Of a DNA stretch of 64,000 nucleotides, positions 26,867-36,463 are shown in pieces; position 1 is the first letter of the stretch, and each line of letters begins with the position of its first letter. This stretch comes from Bradyrhizobium diazoefficiens. GTDB taxonomy: Bacteria; Pseudomonadota; Alphaproteobacteria; Rhizobiales; Xanthobacteraceae. The translations under genes were made by a program, and so were the position numbers. The notes under the pieces were generated by a model. That model was given only the letters and a program-made list of their open reading frames with translations. It was not told the origin of the DNA and searched no databases. The DNA lies in the NCBI RefSeq assembly GCF_018131015.1, contig NZ_JAFCJJ010000013.1, positions 62,001-126,000 on the forward strand, given 5' to 3'.

Positions 26867-28981
26867 CTACTTCCTCCCCACCACCAGCGCATCCACGATC
26901 GTCACGCCCTGCCCCTGCGGGTGCACCAGCACCGGGTTGAGCTCGATCTCCGCAATCTCCGCCGCATGGCGCGCAGCGAGCACGGAAATGTCGGCGACGA
27001 GCTGCGCCAGCGCGGCAACATCCGCCTTTGCCGCGCCACGAAACCCGGTCAGCAGCGGAGCGGCTTTCAAGGCCGCCAGCATCGCGCCCGCCTCCTCCGC
27101 GCCGACCGGCGCCGGGCGATAGACGACGTCGCGGAACAGTTCCGTGGTGATGCCGCCGAGGCCCACCATCACCATTGGCCCGAATGTTTCGTCGGCCATC
27201 GTGCCGATGATGATCTCGACACCCGGCTTCGCCATCGGGCCGACCAGCACGCCCTGGATCGCCGCCTCGGAGCGATGCTTGCGTGCATTGTTCAGCAGCG
27301 CTTCGAACGCCAGAAACACCTCGCCCTTGGCGGTGATGTTGACGCGCACGCCGCCGACCTCGCTCTTGTGGGGGATGTCCGGCGACTGGATCTTCATCAC
27401 CAGCGGGAAGCCGACGCGGGCAACCGCAGCATCGAGCTCGCCCTTCTCTTTCAGCAGCACTTCGTCCGGCAGCGCGACGCCGGCGGCGCGGAGCAGCGCC
27501 TTGCTGTCGGCCTCCGACAGCACCTTTGACCGCAGATGCGCCGAAAGATCGCGCGCCGGCAGCCGCGTCTCTTCCGACGGCTCCGGCAAGCTGAATTTTG
27601 CGTAGTCGACGAGCTGGCGCATCGCGACGCCGACATGAGTGAGGCCCGACAGCACGACGACGCCGGACTTCGCGAGGTCGTGCCGGGAGAAGTCGGACGG
27701 CACCGTGTAGGAATAGAACACCACCGGCTTCTTCTGCGCGGCCAGCACCGGCTTCAATTCAGTTTCCTTGAAGGGCCTGCGCACCTCGCTCGACAGCGAC
27801 AGCAGGACCAGGATCGCGTCGACCTCGTCGGAGGCTGTCAGCAGGTCCACGCTCTTTTGCAGGCCCCCCGACGTCACGCCCTGCGCCGTGACGTCGATCG
27901 GATTGCGCGCGGTGCCGTAGGACGGCATCAGCTGCTTGATTTCCGCCTGGACCAGGCCGGAAAGCTCAGGCACGCGCAAACCCTGCAGTGCCACGGCATC
28001 GGCGCCCCAGATGCCGGCGCCGCCCGACACCGTCACGACCGCGACGCGATCGCCCTTCGGCAGGGGATTGCTCGCGAGCAGCGCCGCGATCGTCAGCGCC
28101 TCGTCGAGATCATTGGAGACGATGAAGCCGTATTTGGCGAACACCGCATCATAGGCCGCCGACCAGCCTGCCATGCTCGCGGTGTGCGAGGCAGCCGCGC
28201 GCTGGCCTGCGCCGGAGCGGCCGACTTTCGTGACGATGATCGGCTTTTTCAGCTCGGCGGCGCGCCGCGCGGCCGCGAGAAATTTGTCGACGTCGCGGAT
28301 GCCCTCGATGAACAGCAGGATGACGTCGGTCGCGGTGTCCTGCACCATGTAGTCGAGGAACTCGCCGGCGCCGAGATCGGATTCGTTGCCGGCGCTGACG
28401 ACATAGCTCACGGCGATGCCGAGCGCCCTGGCGCGATGATAATAGGCAAAGCCGATGCCACCGCTCTGCGCGACGATACCGATCCGCTTCGTCGTGGCGA
28501 GGAGCGGCAGCACGCCCGGCTTGACGTCCACGGCCGGGCTGAAGGTCGCCGCCACGCGCTGCGCCTGGCTGAAAAACCCTTCCGCGTTCGGGCCGGAGAT
28601 CCGCATGCCCGTGCGTTTCGCCAGCGCCGCGATGGCATCCTGCATCGCCGCGCTGTCGCCGCCCTCCTCCGCGAAGCCCGAGGAGATGATGACGGCATTC
28701 TTCACGCCCGCGGCAGCGCATTGCTCGAGCGCGGCGAGCACGGCCCGCGCGGGAATGATGATGACGGCGAGATCGACCGGTGCGCCTATCCCGGCGATCG
28801 ATTTGTAGCAGGCGAGGCCGTCGATGTCGGAATAGTTCGGGTTCACCGGATAGATCTGTCCGGGATATTCGTTCTTGCGCAGCATCGCGAGCAGCCGCCC
28901 CGGGATCTTCTCGTGATCGCGCGAGGCCCCGATCAGCGCGATGCTGGCGGGTGCAAAGAAGCTGTCGAGCGGATGCGGCAT
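26867..28981 (-). CDS. Acetate--CoA ligase family protein (NDP-forming acyl-CoA synthetase, fused subunits)
   Basis: 704 aa. The N-terminus (FAPASIALIGASRDHEKIPGRLL) is a CoA-binding Rossmann domain, the middle is a succinyl-CoA-ligase-like flavodoxin domain (IVAQSGGIGFAYYH, SAGNESDLGAGEFLDYM), and the C-terminus is an ATP-grasp domain (VGFPLVMKIQSPDIPHKSEVGGV). The alpha and beta parts found as separate chains in archaea are joined. It forms or uses acyl-CoA with ADP or GDP. Convergent with the beta-oxidation-like operon. The acid is unknown; ADP-forming acetyl-, pimeloyl- or feruloyl-type chemistry are all possible. Confidence 0.9.
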   Translation of the reverse strand: MPHPLDSFFAPASIALIGASRDHEKIPGRLLAMLRKNEYPGQIYPVNPNYSDIDGLACYKSIAGIGAPVDLAVIIIPARAVLAALEQCAAAGVKNAVIISSGFAEEGGDSAAMQDAIAALAKRTGMRISGPNAEGFFSQAQRVAATFSPAVDVKPGVLPLLATTKRIGIVAQSGGIGFAYYHRARALGIAVSYVVSAGNESDLGAGEFLDYMVQDTATDVILLFIEGIRDVDKFLAAARRAAELKKPIIVTKVGRSGAGQRAAASHTASMAGWSAAYDAVFAKYGFIVSNDLDEALTIAALLASNPLPKGDRVAVVTVSGGAGIWGADAVALQGLRVPELSGLVQAEIKQLMPSYGTARNPIDVTAQGVTSGGLQKSVDLLTASDEVDAILVLLSLSSEVRRPFKETELKPVLAAQKKPVVFYSYTVPSDFSRHDLAKSGVVVLSGLTHVGVAMRQLVDYAKFSLPEPSEETRLPARDLSAHLRSKVLSEADSKALLRAAGVALPDEVLLKEKGELDAAVARVGFPLVMKIQSPDIPHKSEVGGVRVNITAKGEVFLAFEALLNNARKHRSEAAIQGVLVGPMAKPGVEIIIGTMADETFGPMVMVGLGGITTELFRDVVYRPAPVGAEEAGAMLAALKAAPLLTGFRGAAKADVAALAQLVADISVLAARHAAEIAEIELNPVLVHPQGQGVTIVDALVVGRK

Positions 28982-29015
28982 CTGCAGATTCCAGTTGTTG
29001 ATCTGGCGCTATCCC

Positions 29016-29105
29016 CGTCATGGCCGGGCTTGTCCCGGCCATCCACGTCTTGCTGCTCAGCCATCGTCAAGAACGTGGATGCCCGGGACAGACCCGGGCA
29101 TGACG
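29016..29105. repeat. Palindromic intergenic repeat, family B
   Basis: Arms CGTCATGGCCGGGCTTGTCC and the complementary GGACAGACCCGGGCATGACG, with inner ATCCACGT/ACGTGGAT pairing. Different sequence from family A. Lies upstream of the NDP-forming synthetase and downstream of the VOC gene. Confidence 0.8.
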
Positions 29106-29130
29106 ATACAGCGAAACATGTCGCAAGCGG

Positions 29131-29883
29131 TCAAGCGTTAATCCGGAACGTCACCCCGCCCAGCAAAAACTCGTTGCCCGCGATCGCAAGCCCCTTGGCC
29201 CTTGCGGCATCGAGCACGCGCGCGGCGTCGGTCACACGAAACTCCAGCGCGCTCATGATCTCATTGGGGCCCCTGACGAAGCGGAAGGTTGCGTTGGGCA
29301 GCTCCAATTCGGCGTCACCGCTCGGCGCAACGCCGATGATCTTGCCCCAATGCGCCGCGAGGTCCTGCGGGTCCGGGCTCTGCATTTCCACGCCGGTCAG
29401 CGCCTGAGTCACGTCCTTGCGGATGAATTTCTGCCAGTCCGGTCCTGCCGGCGGGTACGCGCCTAGAATGTCATCGCTGCCTTCGGTGTGGTTGAACTCG
29501 ATGAAGGCCGCGCGGCAGTCGCGGGGGTGGAGTTGCACGCCGTGATAGGGCGCGTGGTCGATGACGTTTGCCGTGCGCACGCCCATGGCATTGGCGTTGC
29601 GGCCGCGCTCGTCGGGATCGTTGCAGCAGAAGATCGCCATATAGCCGCCGCGGCCGCCGGTCTTCTCGATGAAGCGGCCGGCCGTGGTGCCGTCCTTGAA
29701 CGGCGCCACCACCTCCAGCATGATGGTGTCGACCGGGAGCAGCGCGTTCTCCAGGCCGTATTTTGCGACATTGCCGTCGCGATAGCAGACGGCGAGGCCC
29801 ATGATGGCGGCGATGTCGGAGATCACCGGCTCGAGCCGCGGCGCGACCAGGCATATCTGCCGCAGGCGCATATAGGGGGCCAT
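29131..29883 (-). CDS. VOC (glyoxalase/dioxygenase-fold) family protein
   Basis: 250 aa with two half-domains. The first begins MRLRQICLVAPRLEPVISDIAAIMG and the second has ALTGVEMQSPDPQDLAAHWGKIIGV, the beta-alpha-beta-beta-beta units of the vicinal oxygen chelate fold. The reaction is unknown. ATG at 29883, two bases after the stop of the enoyl-CoA hydratase upstream, so the two are probably translationally coupled. Confidence 0.82.
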   Translation of the reverse strand: MAPYMRLRQICLVAPRLEPVISDIAAIMGLAVCYRDGNVAKYGLENALLPVDTIMLEVVAPFKDGTTAGRFIEKTGGRGGYMAIFCCNDPDERGRNANAMGVRTANVIDHAPYHGVQLHPRDCRAAFIEFNHTEGSDDILGAYPPAGPDWQKFIRKDVTQALTGVEMQSPDPQDLAAHWGKIIGVAPSGDAELELPNATFRFVRGPNEIMSALEFRVTDAARVLDAARAKGLAIAGNEFLLGGVTFRINA

Positions 29884-29885
29884 CG

Positions 29886-30677
29886 TCACTCGCCCCTGAA
29901 GGCCGGCTTGCGCTTCTCGACGAAAGCCTTCGCCGCTTCCTTGTGATCGGCGGTATCGCCGCAGCGGGTGTGGTGGATCGCCTCGCCGTCGAAGCAATCT
30001 TCCAGCGCCAGATGCTCGGCGTTGTTGATGTTGCGCTTGATGAAGCCGAGCGCGATCGAGGGACCCTGCGCCAGAGACATCGCAAGCTCATGCGCGGCCG
30101 CGTCGATCTCGGCATCGGGCACGACCCTGGTCACCATGCCGATCGCATGCGCTTCCTTCGCGGTCAGCACCGGCGACATCAGATAGAGCTCACGCGCCCG
30201 CGCGCTGCCGAGCAGCTGGGTCAGGAAATAGGTGCCGCCGTAGTCGCCCGAGAAGCCTACCTTGGCGAACGCCGTCGTGATCTTGCAGGATTCGGAGGCG
30301 ATGCGCAGGTCGCAGGACAGCGCCATCGAAAGGCCGGCGCCGGCCGCCGCCCCGTCGAGCTGCGCCACCACGGGTTTCGGCATCTGGTGCAGGATGCGCG
30401 AGACCTCCATGCCGCGGCGTAGGTTCGCGAGCTTCTGCTCGAACGGCAGCGGCGCGCGGCCCTCGGCCATCGACTTGACGTCGCCGCCGACGCAGAACGA
30501 GCCGCCCGCGCCCTTGAACAGCACCGCGCGCACTTCCGCGTCGTCGGCCGCGCGCCGCGCCGCCTCGACCAGCCCGCGCACCATGTCCGGGTTGAGCGCG
30601 TTCTTGCGCTCCGGACGGTTCATGGTGATGGTGAGCAGCCCGCCTTCGAGCTTTTGCAGGACCATCTCGTTGCTCAT
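29886..30677 (-). CDS. Enoyl-CoA hydratase/isomerase, PaaG-like
   Basis: 263 aa. TMNRPERKNALNPDMVRG, GSFCVGGDVKSM and LDGAAAGAGLSMALSCDLRIA are the crotonase motifs. The GFSGDYGGTYFLTQLLG segment resembles the PaaG/isomerase branch. It likely works on an acyl-CoA in the same pathway as the VOC protein it overlaps in transcript. ATG at 30677 with GGGAGACACCC upstream. Confidence 0.88.
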   Translation of the reverse strand: MSNEMVLQKLEGGLLTITMNRPERKNALNPDMVRGLVEAARRAADDAEVRAVLFKGAGGSFCVGGDVKSMAEGRAPLPFEQKLANLRRGMEVSRILHQMPKPVVAQLDGAAAGAGLSMALSCDLRIASESCKITTAFAKVGFSGDYGGTYFLTQLLGSARARELYLMSPVLTAKEAHAIGMVTRVVPDAEIDAAAHELAMSLAQGPSIALGFIKRNINNAEHLALEDCFDGEAIHHTRCGDTADHKEAAKAFVEKRKPAFRGE

Positions 30678-30706
30678 GGGTGTCTCCCTTGTTACTGTTT
30701 TGCTCG

Positions 30707-30797
30707 GTCATTCCGGGGCGCGACGACTCCATCTCTCAACCGTCACTGACGCCCGATGGATCCCGGCTTCGGCTCTTCGAGCCGCCCCGGGATGACG
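30707..30797. repeat. Palindromic intergenic repeat, family C
   Basis: GTCATTCCGGGGCGCGACG at the left and GCCGCCCCGGGATGACG at the right form an inverted pair. GGATCCCGGCTTCGGCTC lies inside. It sits between the hydratase start and the binding-protein stop. Confidence 0.7.
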
Positions 30798-30804
30798 CTA
30801 CGCG

Positions 30805-32010
30805 TCACTTCTTCACCAGCGGGCACCTCGACTGCTCCAGCGACTGGAACGCCTCGTTGCCGGGCACGGTGGCGAGCAGCTTGTAGTCGTCCCAGCGGCC
30901 CTTGGATTCTGACGGCTTCTTCACCTCGAACAGGTACATGTCGTGCACCATGCGGCCGTCCTCGCGGATCTTGCCGTTCTTGGCGAAGAAGTCGTTGATC
31001 GGCGTCTCCTTCATGATCTTCATGACCGCAGCCGCATCCGTCGTGCCGGCCGCCTTCACCGCTTTCAGATAATGCGTGACGGACGAATAGACGCCGGCCT
31101 GCGCCGAGGTCGGCGGCCGCTTCACGCGCTCCTGGAAGCGCTTCGAGAAGGCGCGCGTCTCGTCGTTCATGTCCCAGTAGAAGGCTTCCGCCAGCAGCAG
31201 GCCCTGTGCGGTCTCGAGCCCGATCGAATCGATGTCGGTGACGAAGGCGAGCAGCGGCGACATCTTCTGGCCGCCCTTCATGATGCCGAACTCGGCCGCC
31301 TGCTTGATGGCGTTGACGGTATCGCCGCCGGCATTGGCGAGCCCGATCACCTTGGCCTTGGAGGACTGCGCCTGGAGCAGGAAGGAGGAGAAGTCCGACG
31401 TGTTGAGCGGATGGCGGACGTTGCCGAGCACCTTGCCGCCGGTCTTCACGACGACGTTGCTGGTGTCCTTCTCCAGGTCCTGGCCGAAGGCGTAGTCGGC
31501 GGTGAGGAAGAACCAGGTGTCGAGACCCGACTTCACGGCGGCAAGGCCGGTGACGTTGGCCTGACCGTAGGTGTCGAACACGTAGTGGACCGTGTAGGGA
31601 CCGCAGGCCTCGTTGCTGAGGCGGATCGAACCCGGGCCGTTGAATATGACGATCTTGTTGCGCGCCTTGGCGATTTCGCCCGCGGCAAGCGCGGTTGCGG
31701 ACGCCGCGACGTCGTAGAGCATCTCGACGCCCTGGTTGTCGAGCATGTCGCGGGCGATGTTGGCCGAAAGGTCGGCCTTGTTGAGATGGTCGGCCGCCAG
31801 CACCTGGATCTTGCGGCCGAGCACCTCGCCGCCAAAATCCTCGACCGCCATCTTGGCCGCGGTCTCGCTGCCCGCGCCGGTGATGTCGGCGTAGAGGCTC
31901 GACATGTCGAGAATGCCGCCGATCTTCAGGGGCGGCTTGTCCTGGGCCTGCACCGCGCTCGCACTCAAGGCGAACGCCGCGGCAAAAATGCCGGACAACA
32001 TGCTCTTCAT
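30805..32010 (-). CDS. ABC transporter substrate-binding protein, LivK/branched-chain amino acid type
   Basis: 401 aa periplasmic binding protein with a signal peptide (MLSGIFAAAFALSASAVQA). LKIGGILDMSSLYADITGAGS opens the mature fold, and GRKIQVLAADHLNKADLSANIARDML is typical of the peripla_BP_6 (LivK-like) family. In such genomes many copies bind aromatic or aliphatic acids instead of leucine. No permease or ATPase gene is adjacent, so it must use components encoded elsewhere. Confidence 0.9.
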   Translation of the reverse strand: MKSMLSGIFAAAFALSASAVQAQDKPPLKIGGILDMSSLYADITGAGSETAAKMAVEDFGGEVLGRKIQVLAADHLNKADLSANIARDMLDNQGVEMLYDVAASATALAAGEIAKARNKIVIFNGPGSIRLSNEACGPYTVHYVFDTYGQANVTGLAAVKSGLDTWFFLTADYAFGQDLEKDTSNVVVKTGGKVLGNVRHPLNTSDFSSFLLQAQSSKAKVIGLANAGGDTVNAIKQAAEFGIMKGGQKMSPLLAFVTDIDSIGLETAQGLLLAEAFYWDMNDETRAFSKRFQERVKRPPTSAQAGVYSSVTHYLKAVKAAGTTDAAAVMKIMKETPINDFFAKNGKIREDGRMVHDMYLFEVKKPSESKGRWDDYKLLATVPGNEAFQSLEQSRCPLVKK

Positions 32011-32282
32011 CGAAACCCTCCCTTTGATCGCCTGTCTCTGATGGCGGCTTGGTTATTGGTTGCCGGGATCATGCCGCATGCGCGAGAGCGCAGCAAGCGC
32101 GCGCGGACAAGCGCATGTGGAATCGGGCACGCAGGTTTTCCGCAAAGCGGAATGGTCAGGCGCGGATAGATCTTGTTCACGTCGTTGCGAGCCAGCGAGC
32201 CAATCACGAATGTGAGGAGGCCTCTTCGCGCCCCGCAGCGCTTGAGTTAAGGTTGCCGCACAATGCAACCTCTCCGGGCCAC
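32011..32282. other. Divergent intergenic region
   Basis: 272 bases between the LivK-type gene and the nuclease-like gene. It contains GC-rich direct pieces (CGCATGCGCGAGAGCGCAGCAAGCGCGCG) but no clean operator, RNA gene or known repeat was recognised. Confidence 0.35.
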
Positions 32283-33053
32283 GTGACGCAGCTGCTTCGC
32301 CTTGTCATCCCAGTTCTTCTCGCTGCGACGAACACTGCGTTCGCGACGCCGTGCCAGTTCGAGTCCCAGGGCGAAGGACGCGTTACTGAAATCGTCGATG
32401 CGCGCAGCGTCCGTCTCGATGACGGCCGCGAAGTCCGCCTCGCTGGAGTGGAGCCGGTGGCGACCACGATGGCGGCGCTGACATCGCTGCTCGCCGGCCG
32501 CGACGTGAACCTGCGCAGTGCCGACGATACGCCGGACCGTTACGGACGCACGGCTGCGCTGGTCTTCATCGGCGAAAGCGACACATCAGTGCAGGCGATG
32601 CTGCTCGCGCGGGGTGAGGCCATCGTCTCGGCCGAGATCACTGACAAGGACTGCGCGGCCGCCCTGATGGCGGCGGAGGCGGAGGCGCGGCGCCAAAAAA
32701 AGGGCAATTGGACTGACCCGTCGGCCATAAAAAACGCGGAAAGTCCGGACGATATTTTGGCCGGGATCGGGCGCTACATGGTGGTCGAGGGCAAAGTCCT
32801 GTCGGTCCGGCAAGCTGGGGCAACGACATACCTCAACTTCGGGCGGAACTGGACACGTGGCTTTGCCGTGACTATTTCAAGGCGCACGCTGCCAGCGTTC
32901 GAGAACGCCGGAATTTCTCTCAAGTCTTTGGAAAGTAAGCGTATTCGAGTCCGGGGCTGGATCGAGGGGAAAGCGGGGCCGCGTATCGAAGTGCTCCGGG
33001 TGGGACAGATCGAGTTGCTGGGCGCGAACGAGCCGACAGGGGTAAGGCCTTAA
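32283..33053 (+). CDS. Thermonuclease (SNase)-like protein, partly degenerate active site
   Basis: 256 aa from a GTG at 32283, giving a signal peptide (LLRLVIPVLLAATNTAFATP). VTEIVDARSVRLDDGREVRLAGVEP and DRYGRTAALVF match the OB-fold of staphylococcal-nuclease-like proteins. The usual DAPE after the Arg strand is VEPV here, so catalysis is doubtful, while the DRYGR Arg is kept. The C-terminal 100 residues (YMVVEGKVLSVRQ, TTYLNFGRNW) look like a second OB-fold. Earlier TTG starts are possible. Probably periplasmic. Confidence 0.72.
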   Translation: MTQLLRLVIPVLLAATNTAFATPCQFESQGEGRVTEIVDARSVRLDDGREVRLAGVEPVATTMAALTSLLAGRDVNLRSADDTPDRYGRTAALVFIGESDTSVQAMLLARGEAIVSAEITDKDCAAALMAAEAEARRQKKGNWTDPSAIKNAESPDDILAGIGRYMVVEGKVLSVRQAGATTYLNFGRNWTRGFAVTISRRTLPAFENAGISLKSLESKRIRVRGWIEGKAGPRIEVLRVGQIELLGANEPTGVRP

Positions 33054-33076
33054 AGGCCAGGCACGGGTTAAGCGAC

Positions 33077-34576
33077 GTGAATGGGGTGCTAGAACGGCAC
33101 GGGAGAGGTGATGGCCGCAGCCTTCGCGCTGCGCCGGCTGCGCTATGCCTGCTGTTGGGCACAGCCCTCGCCGGCTGCGGCGACATGGGCCGGTTCCAGA
33201 CCGCGGCGGCGCCGCCGGCGGTCGCAATGCCCAAGCCGAAGCCGGCCGTGGCGCAAACCCCCGCCACCGAAAAGGAACACGAGCGCATCCTGGCGAGCTA
33301 CGGCGGCGCCTATGACGATCCCCGGCTCGAATCACTGGTGAGCAAGACCGTCGACCGGCTGGTGGCCGTGTCCGACCGTCCCGACCAGGGCTACAAGGTC
33401 ACCATCCTCAATTCCGGCGCGGTGAACGCCTTCGCGCTGCCGAACGGTCAGCTCTACGTCACGCGCGGACTTCTGGCGCTTGCGAGCGATACGTCGGAAT
33501 TGTCCTCGGTGCTGAGCCACGAGATGGCGCATGTGCTGTCCAAGCACGCCGCGATGCGCGAGGACCAGGCGCGCCAGGCCGCGATCGTGACCCGCGTCGT
33601 CACCGACATGAGCACCGATCCCGATCTCACCGCGCTCGCGCTCGCCAAGACCAAGCTCACCATGGCGAGCTTCTCGCGCAACCAGGAGTTCGAGGCGGAC
33701 GGCATCGGCGTCGGCATCTCCGCCAAGGCACATTTCGATCCCTATGGCGCGGCGCGCTTCCTGTCGGCGATGGAGCGCAATGCCGAGCTCAAGGCCGGCA
33801 AGAGCCAGCTCGACCCGCGCGCGCAGGACTTCACCTCGTCGCATCCGGCAACGCCCGAGCGCGTGCAGAACGCGCAGACCATCGCGCGGCAATATGCTGC
33901 TCCCGAGGGCGCAGAGCGCGACCGCGAGAGCTATCTCGCCGCGATCGACAATCTCGTCTACGGCGAAGACCCGAGCGAAGGTTTCGTGCGCGGCCGGCGT
34001 TTCCTGCACCCGAAACTCGGCTTCACCTTCCAGGCGCCGGACAATTTCACGCTCGACAACACCGCGCAGGCCGTGATCGGCGTGCGCGAAGGCGGCTCGC
34101 AGGCGATGCGCTTCGACGTGGTGCGCGTGCCGGCCGAGCAGTCGCTCGGCGACTACCTCAATTCGGGCTGGATGGAAGGCGTCGACAAGGCGTCCGTCGA
34201 GGAGCTCACCGTCAACGGCTTTCCGGCCGCCTCCGCCACCGCCAAGGGCGACCAGTGGCAGTTCAAGGTCTTTGCGCTCCGCTTCGGCAGCGACGTCTAT
34301 CGCTTCATCTTCGCCACAAGGCAGAAGTCGACCGAGAGCGAGCGCAACGCGCGCGAGACCGTCAATTCGTTCCGCCGCCTGACGCTCGAGGAGATCCAGG
34401 CCGCCCGGCCGCTGCGCCTCAAGATCATCACCGTGCAGCCCGGCGACACCGTGGAATCGCTGGCGCACCGCATGGCCGGCGTCGATCACCCGGCCGAGCG
34501 CTTCCGCGTGCTCAACGGCCTCGATCGCAACGCCCAGGTGAAGGTGCGCGACCGCGTCAAGATCGTGGTGGATTGA
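33077..34576 (+). CDS. M48 family metalloprotease, lipoprotein with C-terminal LysM-like domain
   Basis: 499 aa from a GTG at 33077. The lipobox LAGC marks export and lipid attachment. The zinc motif HEMAH starts at residue 148, and the third ligand region NQEFEADGIGV follows, as in M48/BepA-like proteases of the envelope. The C-terminal segment ITVQPGDTVESLAHRMAG is a LysM/SH3-like unit that may bind peptidoglycan. It probably degrades misfolded envelope proteins. Starts 23 bases after the nuclease-like gene. Confidence 0.88.
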   Translation: MNGVLERHGRGDGRSLRAAPAALCLLLGTALAGCGDMGRFQTAAAPPAVAMPKPKPAVAQTPATEKEHERILASYGGAYDDPRLESLVSKTVDRLVAVSDRPDQGYKVTILNSGAVNAFALPNGQLYVTRGLLALASDTSELSSVLSHEMAHVLSKHAAMREDQARQAAIVTRVVTDMSTDPDLTALALAKTKLTMASFSRNQEFEADGIGVGISAKAHFDPYGAARFLSAMERNAELKAGKSQLDPRAQDFTSSHPATPERVQNAQTIARQYAAPEGAERDRESYLAAIDNLVYGEDPSEGFVRGRRFLHPKLGFTFQAPDNFTLDNTAQAVIGVREGGSQAMRFDVVRVPAEQSLGDYLNSGWMEGVDKASVEELTVNGFPAASATAKGDQWQFKVFALRFGSDVYRFIFATRQKSTESERNARETVNSFRRLTLEEIQAARPLRLKIITVQPGDTVESLAHRMAGVDHPAERFRVLNGLDRNAQVKVRDRVKIVVD

Positions 34577-34586
34577 CGCGCCGTCG

Positions 34587-34979
34587 CTACTTCGCCTTTT
34601 CCTTCAAATACGCGATGATGTCGGCGCGATCCTGCGCGTCCGGCACATCGAAGAACATCTTGGTTTCCGGCACCATGGCCTGCGGCCCGGTCAGCCATTT
34701 GTCGAGGTTTTCCTCGGTCCAGACGATACCGGAGTTCTTCAGATCCGGTGAATAATCGTAGCCGGCAACGCTGCCCGCCTTGCGCCCGACGACGCCCTTG
34801 TGCATCGGACCGACGCCATTCTCGTTGATCGAGTGACAGTCCGCGCAGCCCTTGGAGAGCGTCTGGCCCCGCGCGGCATTGCCGGTCGCGCCAGCGGGCC
34901 CGGCTGCGCAGAGAAGCGCGGTCGCGACGGCCAGGCTTGCAGTGCTTCGCCTAGGGGCGGAATTCGACCAGACGTTCAT
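34587..34979 (-). CDS. Cytochrome c family protein (soluble, class I)
   Basis: 130 aa with a signal peptide and one CADCH haem site near residue 46. The distal Met is likely in MVPETKMFF. The order GQTLSKGCADCHSINENGVGP is that of c2/c552-like class I cytochromes. Periplasmic electron carrier. ATG at 34979 with AGGAGATCAC upstream; the longer frame is not needed. Co-oriented with the MFS gene upstream and close to the cyo cluster. Confidence 0.88.
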   Translation of the reverse strand: MNVWSNSAPRRSTASLAVATALLCAAGPAGATGNAARGQTLSKGCADCHSINENGVGPMHKGVVGRKAGSVAGYDYSPDLKNSGIVWTEENLDKWLTGPQAMVPETKMFFDVPDAQDRADIIAYLKEKAK

Positions 34980-35036
34980 GTGATCTCCTGCTCGCGGTCC
35001 CGCAAACAGGATTGTCTTGGCCAAGATTTATTCCCG

Positions 35037-36371
35037 TCAGTTCGACGATTCGCCTGCGTCCATATCGCCCGCTTCGCGCTGGCCGCTGAGCCAGAGCGCC
35101 AGCAGCGTCCAGAACGCGCCGGAGAGCAGATAGGCACCCGAGGCGATGACGCCGAGATTGGTGGCGAGCAGCAGCGCGACCAGCGGGGCGAAACCGGCGC
35201 CGAACAGCCAGGCGAGGTCCGAGGTCAGCGCGGACGCCGTGTAGCGATAGGCCTGCCTGAAGTTCGAGGCGATCGCGCCCGAGGACTGGCCGAAGGACAG
35301 GCCGAGCAGGATGAAGCCGATCACCATGTAGATGGTCTCGCCGAAGGTGCCGGCGTCGAGCAGCTGCGGGGCAAAGCCGCTGTAGATCGCGATCGCGATC
35401 GCCGATCCCATCAGCAGCGACTTGCGGCCGACGCGGTCGGCGATGATGCCGGAGGCCACGATCGCGGCGACGCCGAACACGGCGGCGACGATCTCGATGA
35501 TCAGGAAGCGCACCGGGCTTTCGCGGGTGAACAGGAACACCCAGGACAGCGGAAACACCGTGACCATGTGGAACAGAGCGAAGCTTGCCAGCGGCGCGAA
35601 CGCGCCGAGCATGATGTTGTGGCCTTCGCGGGCGACGGTCTCGGAGATGCGGGAGGGCTGCAATTCGCGGCTCTCGAACAGCGAGGCATATTCTTCCGTC
35701 GTCACCATGCGCAGGCGCGCGAACAGCGCCACGACGTTGATGGCGAAGGCGACGAAGAACGGATAGCGCCAGCCCCAGTCGAAGAAATCCTCGGCCGAGA
35801 GGTTGCCGGCGAAATAGGCGAACAGCGCGCTCGCCACGATCAACCCGAGCGGAGCGCCGAGCTGCGGCACCATCGCGTACCAGCCGCGCTTGGAGGCCGG
35901 CGCATTCAGCGCCAGCAGCGAAGCCATGCCGTCCCAGGCGCCGCCCCAGGCCAGACCCTGCGCGATGCGCGCCAGCGCCAGCAGCCAGATCGCGGCAACG
36001 CCGATCTCGTGATAGCTCGGCAGGAACGCCAGCGCGACCGTGGCGGTGCCAAGCAGGAACAGCGCCGAGATCAGCTTGGCCGTTTTGCCATAGCTGCGGT
36101 CGACGGTCATGAAGATGACGGTGCCGAGTGGCCGCGCCATGAAGGCCAGCGCGAAGACCATGAAGGAATAGAGCGTGCCGGTCAGTTCGCTCGCGAACGG
36201 AAACACCAGGCGCGGGAAAACGATCACCGAGGCGATCGCGAAGACGAAGAAGTCGAAGAATTCCGAGGTGCGGCCGATGATGACGCCGATGGCGATCTCG
36301 CCGGGACTGGCCTGGTCGTGGCCATGCTCGCCCGTGTGGAGGTCCATTGCCGGGGTCTGTGCCGTCGCCAT
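35037..36371 (-). CDS. MFS transporter, metabolite:H+ symporter-like
   Basis: 444 aa, 12 predicted membrane helices. The N-terminal IIGRTSEFFDFFVFAIASVIVFPRL and the FMARPLGTVIF loop (RPLG) are typical of the metabolite:H+ symporter (sugar-porter-like) subfamily that moves carboxylates, betaine or shikimate. The second half begins ...IIADRVGRKSLLMGSAIA. The ATG at 36371 is divergent from cyoA, and the shared 181 bases hold a perfect palindrome. Substrate unknown. Confidence 0.87.
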   Translation of the reverse strand: MATAQTPAMDLHTGEHGHDQASPGEIAIGVIIGRTSEFFDFFVFAIASVIVFPRLVFPFASELTGTLYSFMVFALAFMARPLGTVIFMTVDRSYGKTAKLISALFLLGTATVALAFLPSYHEIGVAAIWLLALARIAQGLAWGGAWDGMASLLALNAPASKRGWYAMVPQLGAPLGLIVASALFAYFAGNLSAEDFFDWGWRYPFFVAFAINVVALFARLRMVTTEEYASLFESRELQPSRISETVAREGHNIMLGAFAPLASFALFHMVTVFPLSWVFLFTRESPVRFLIIEIVAAVFGVAAIVASGIIADRVGRKSLLMGSAIAIAIYSGFAPQLLDAGTFGETIYMVIGFILLGLSFGQSSGAIASNFRQAYRYTASALTSDLAWLFGAGFAPLVALLLATNLGVIASGAYLLSGAFWTLLALWLSGQREAGDMDAGESSN

Positions 36372-36463
36372 GCGTTGCGCCCTTAACGTCCTGATAACCA
36401 AAGCCGACCACCCGGCGAATGCCGGGCAATCCGGCCCTGTCTGACCTAACCTTTTGCACTGCA

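Noticed and set aside
34800..36386. 528-residue frame antisense to the MFS transporter
   Set aside because: Shadow; extremely Arg/Glu/Gln-rich with no recognisable fold, and the opposite strand encodes a 12-helix transporter.
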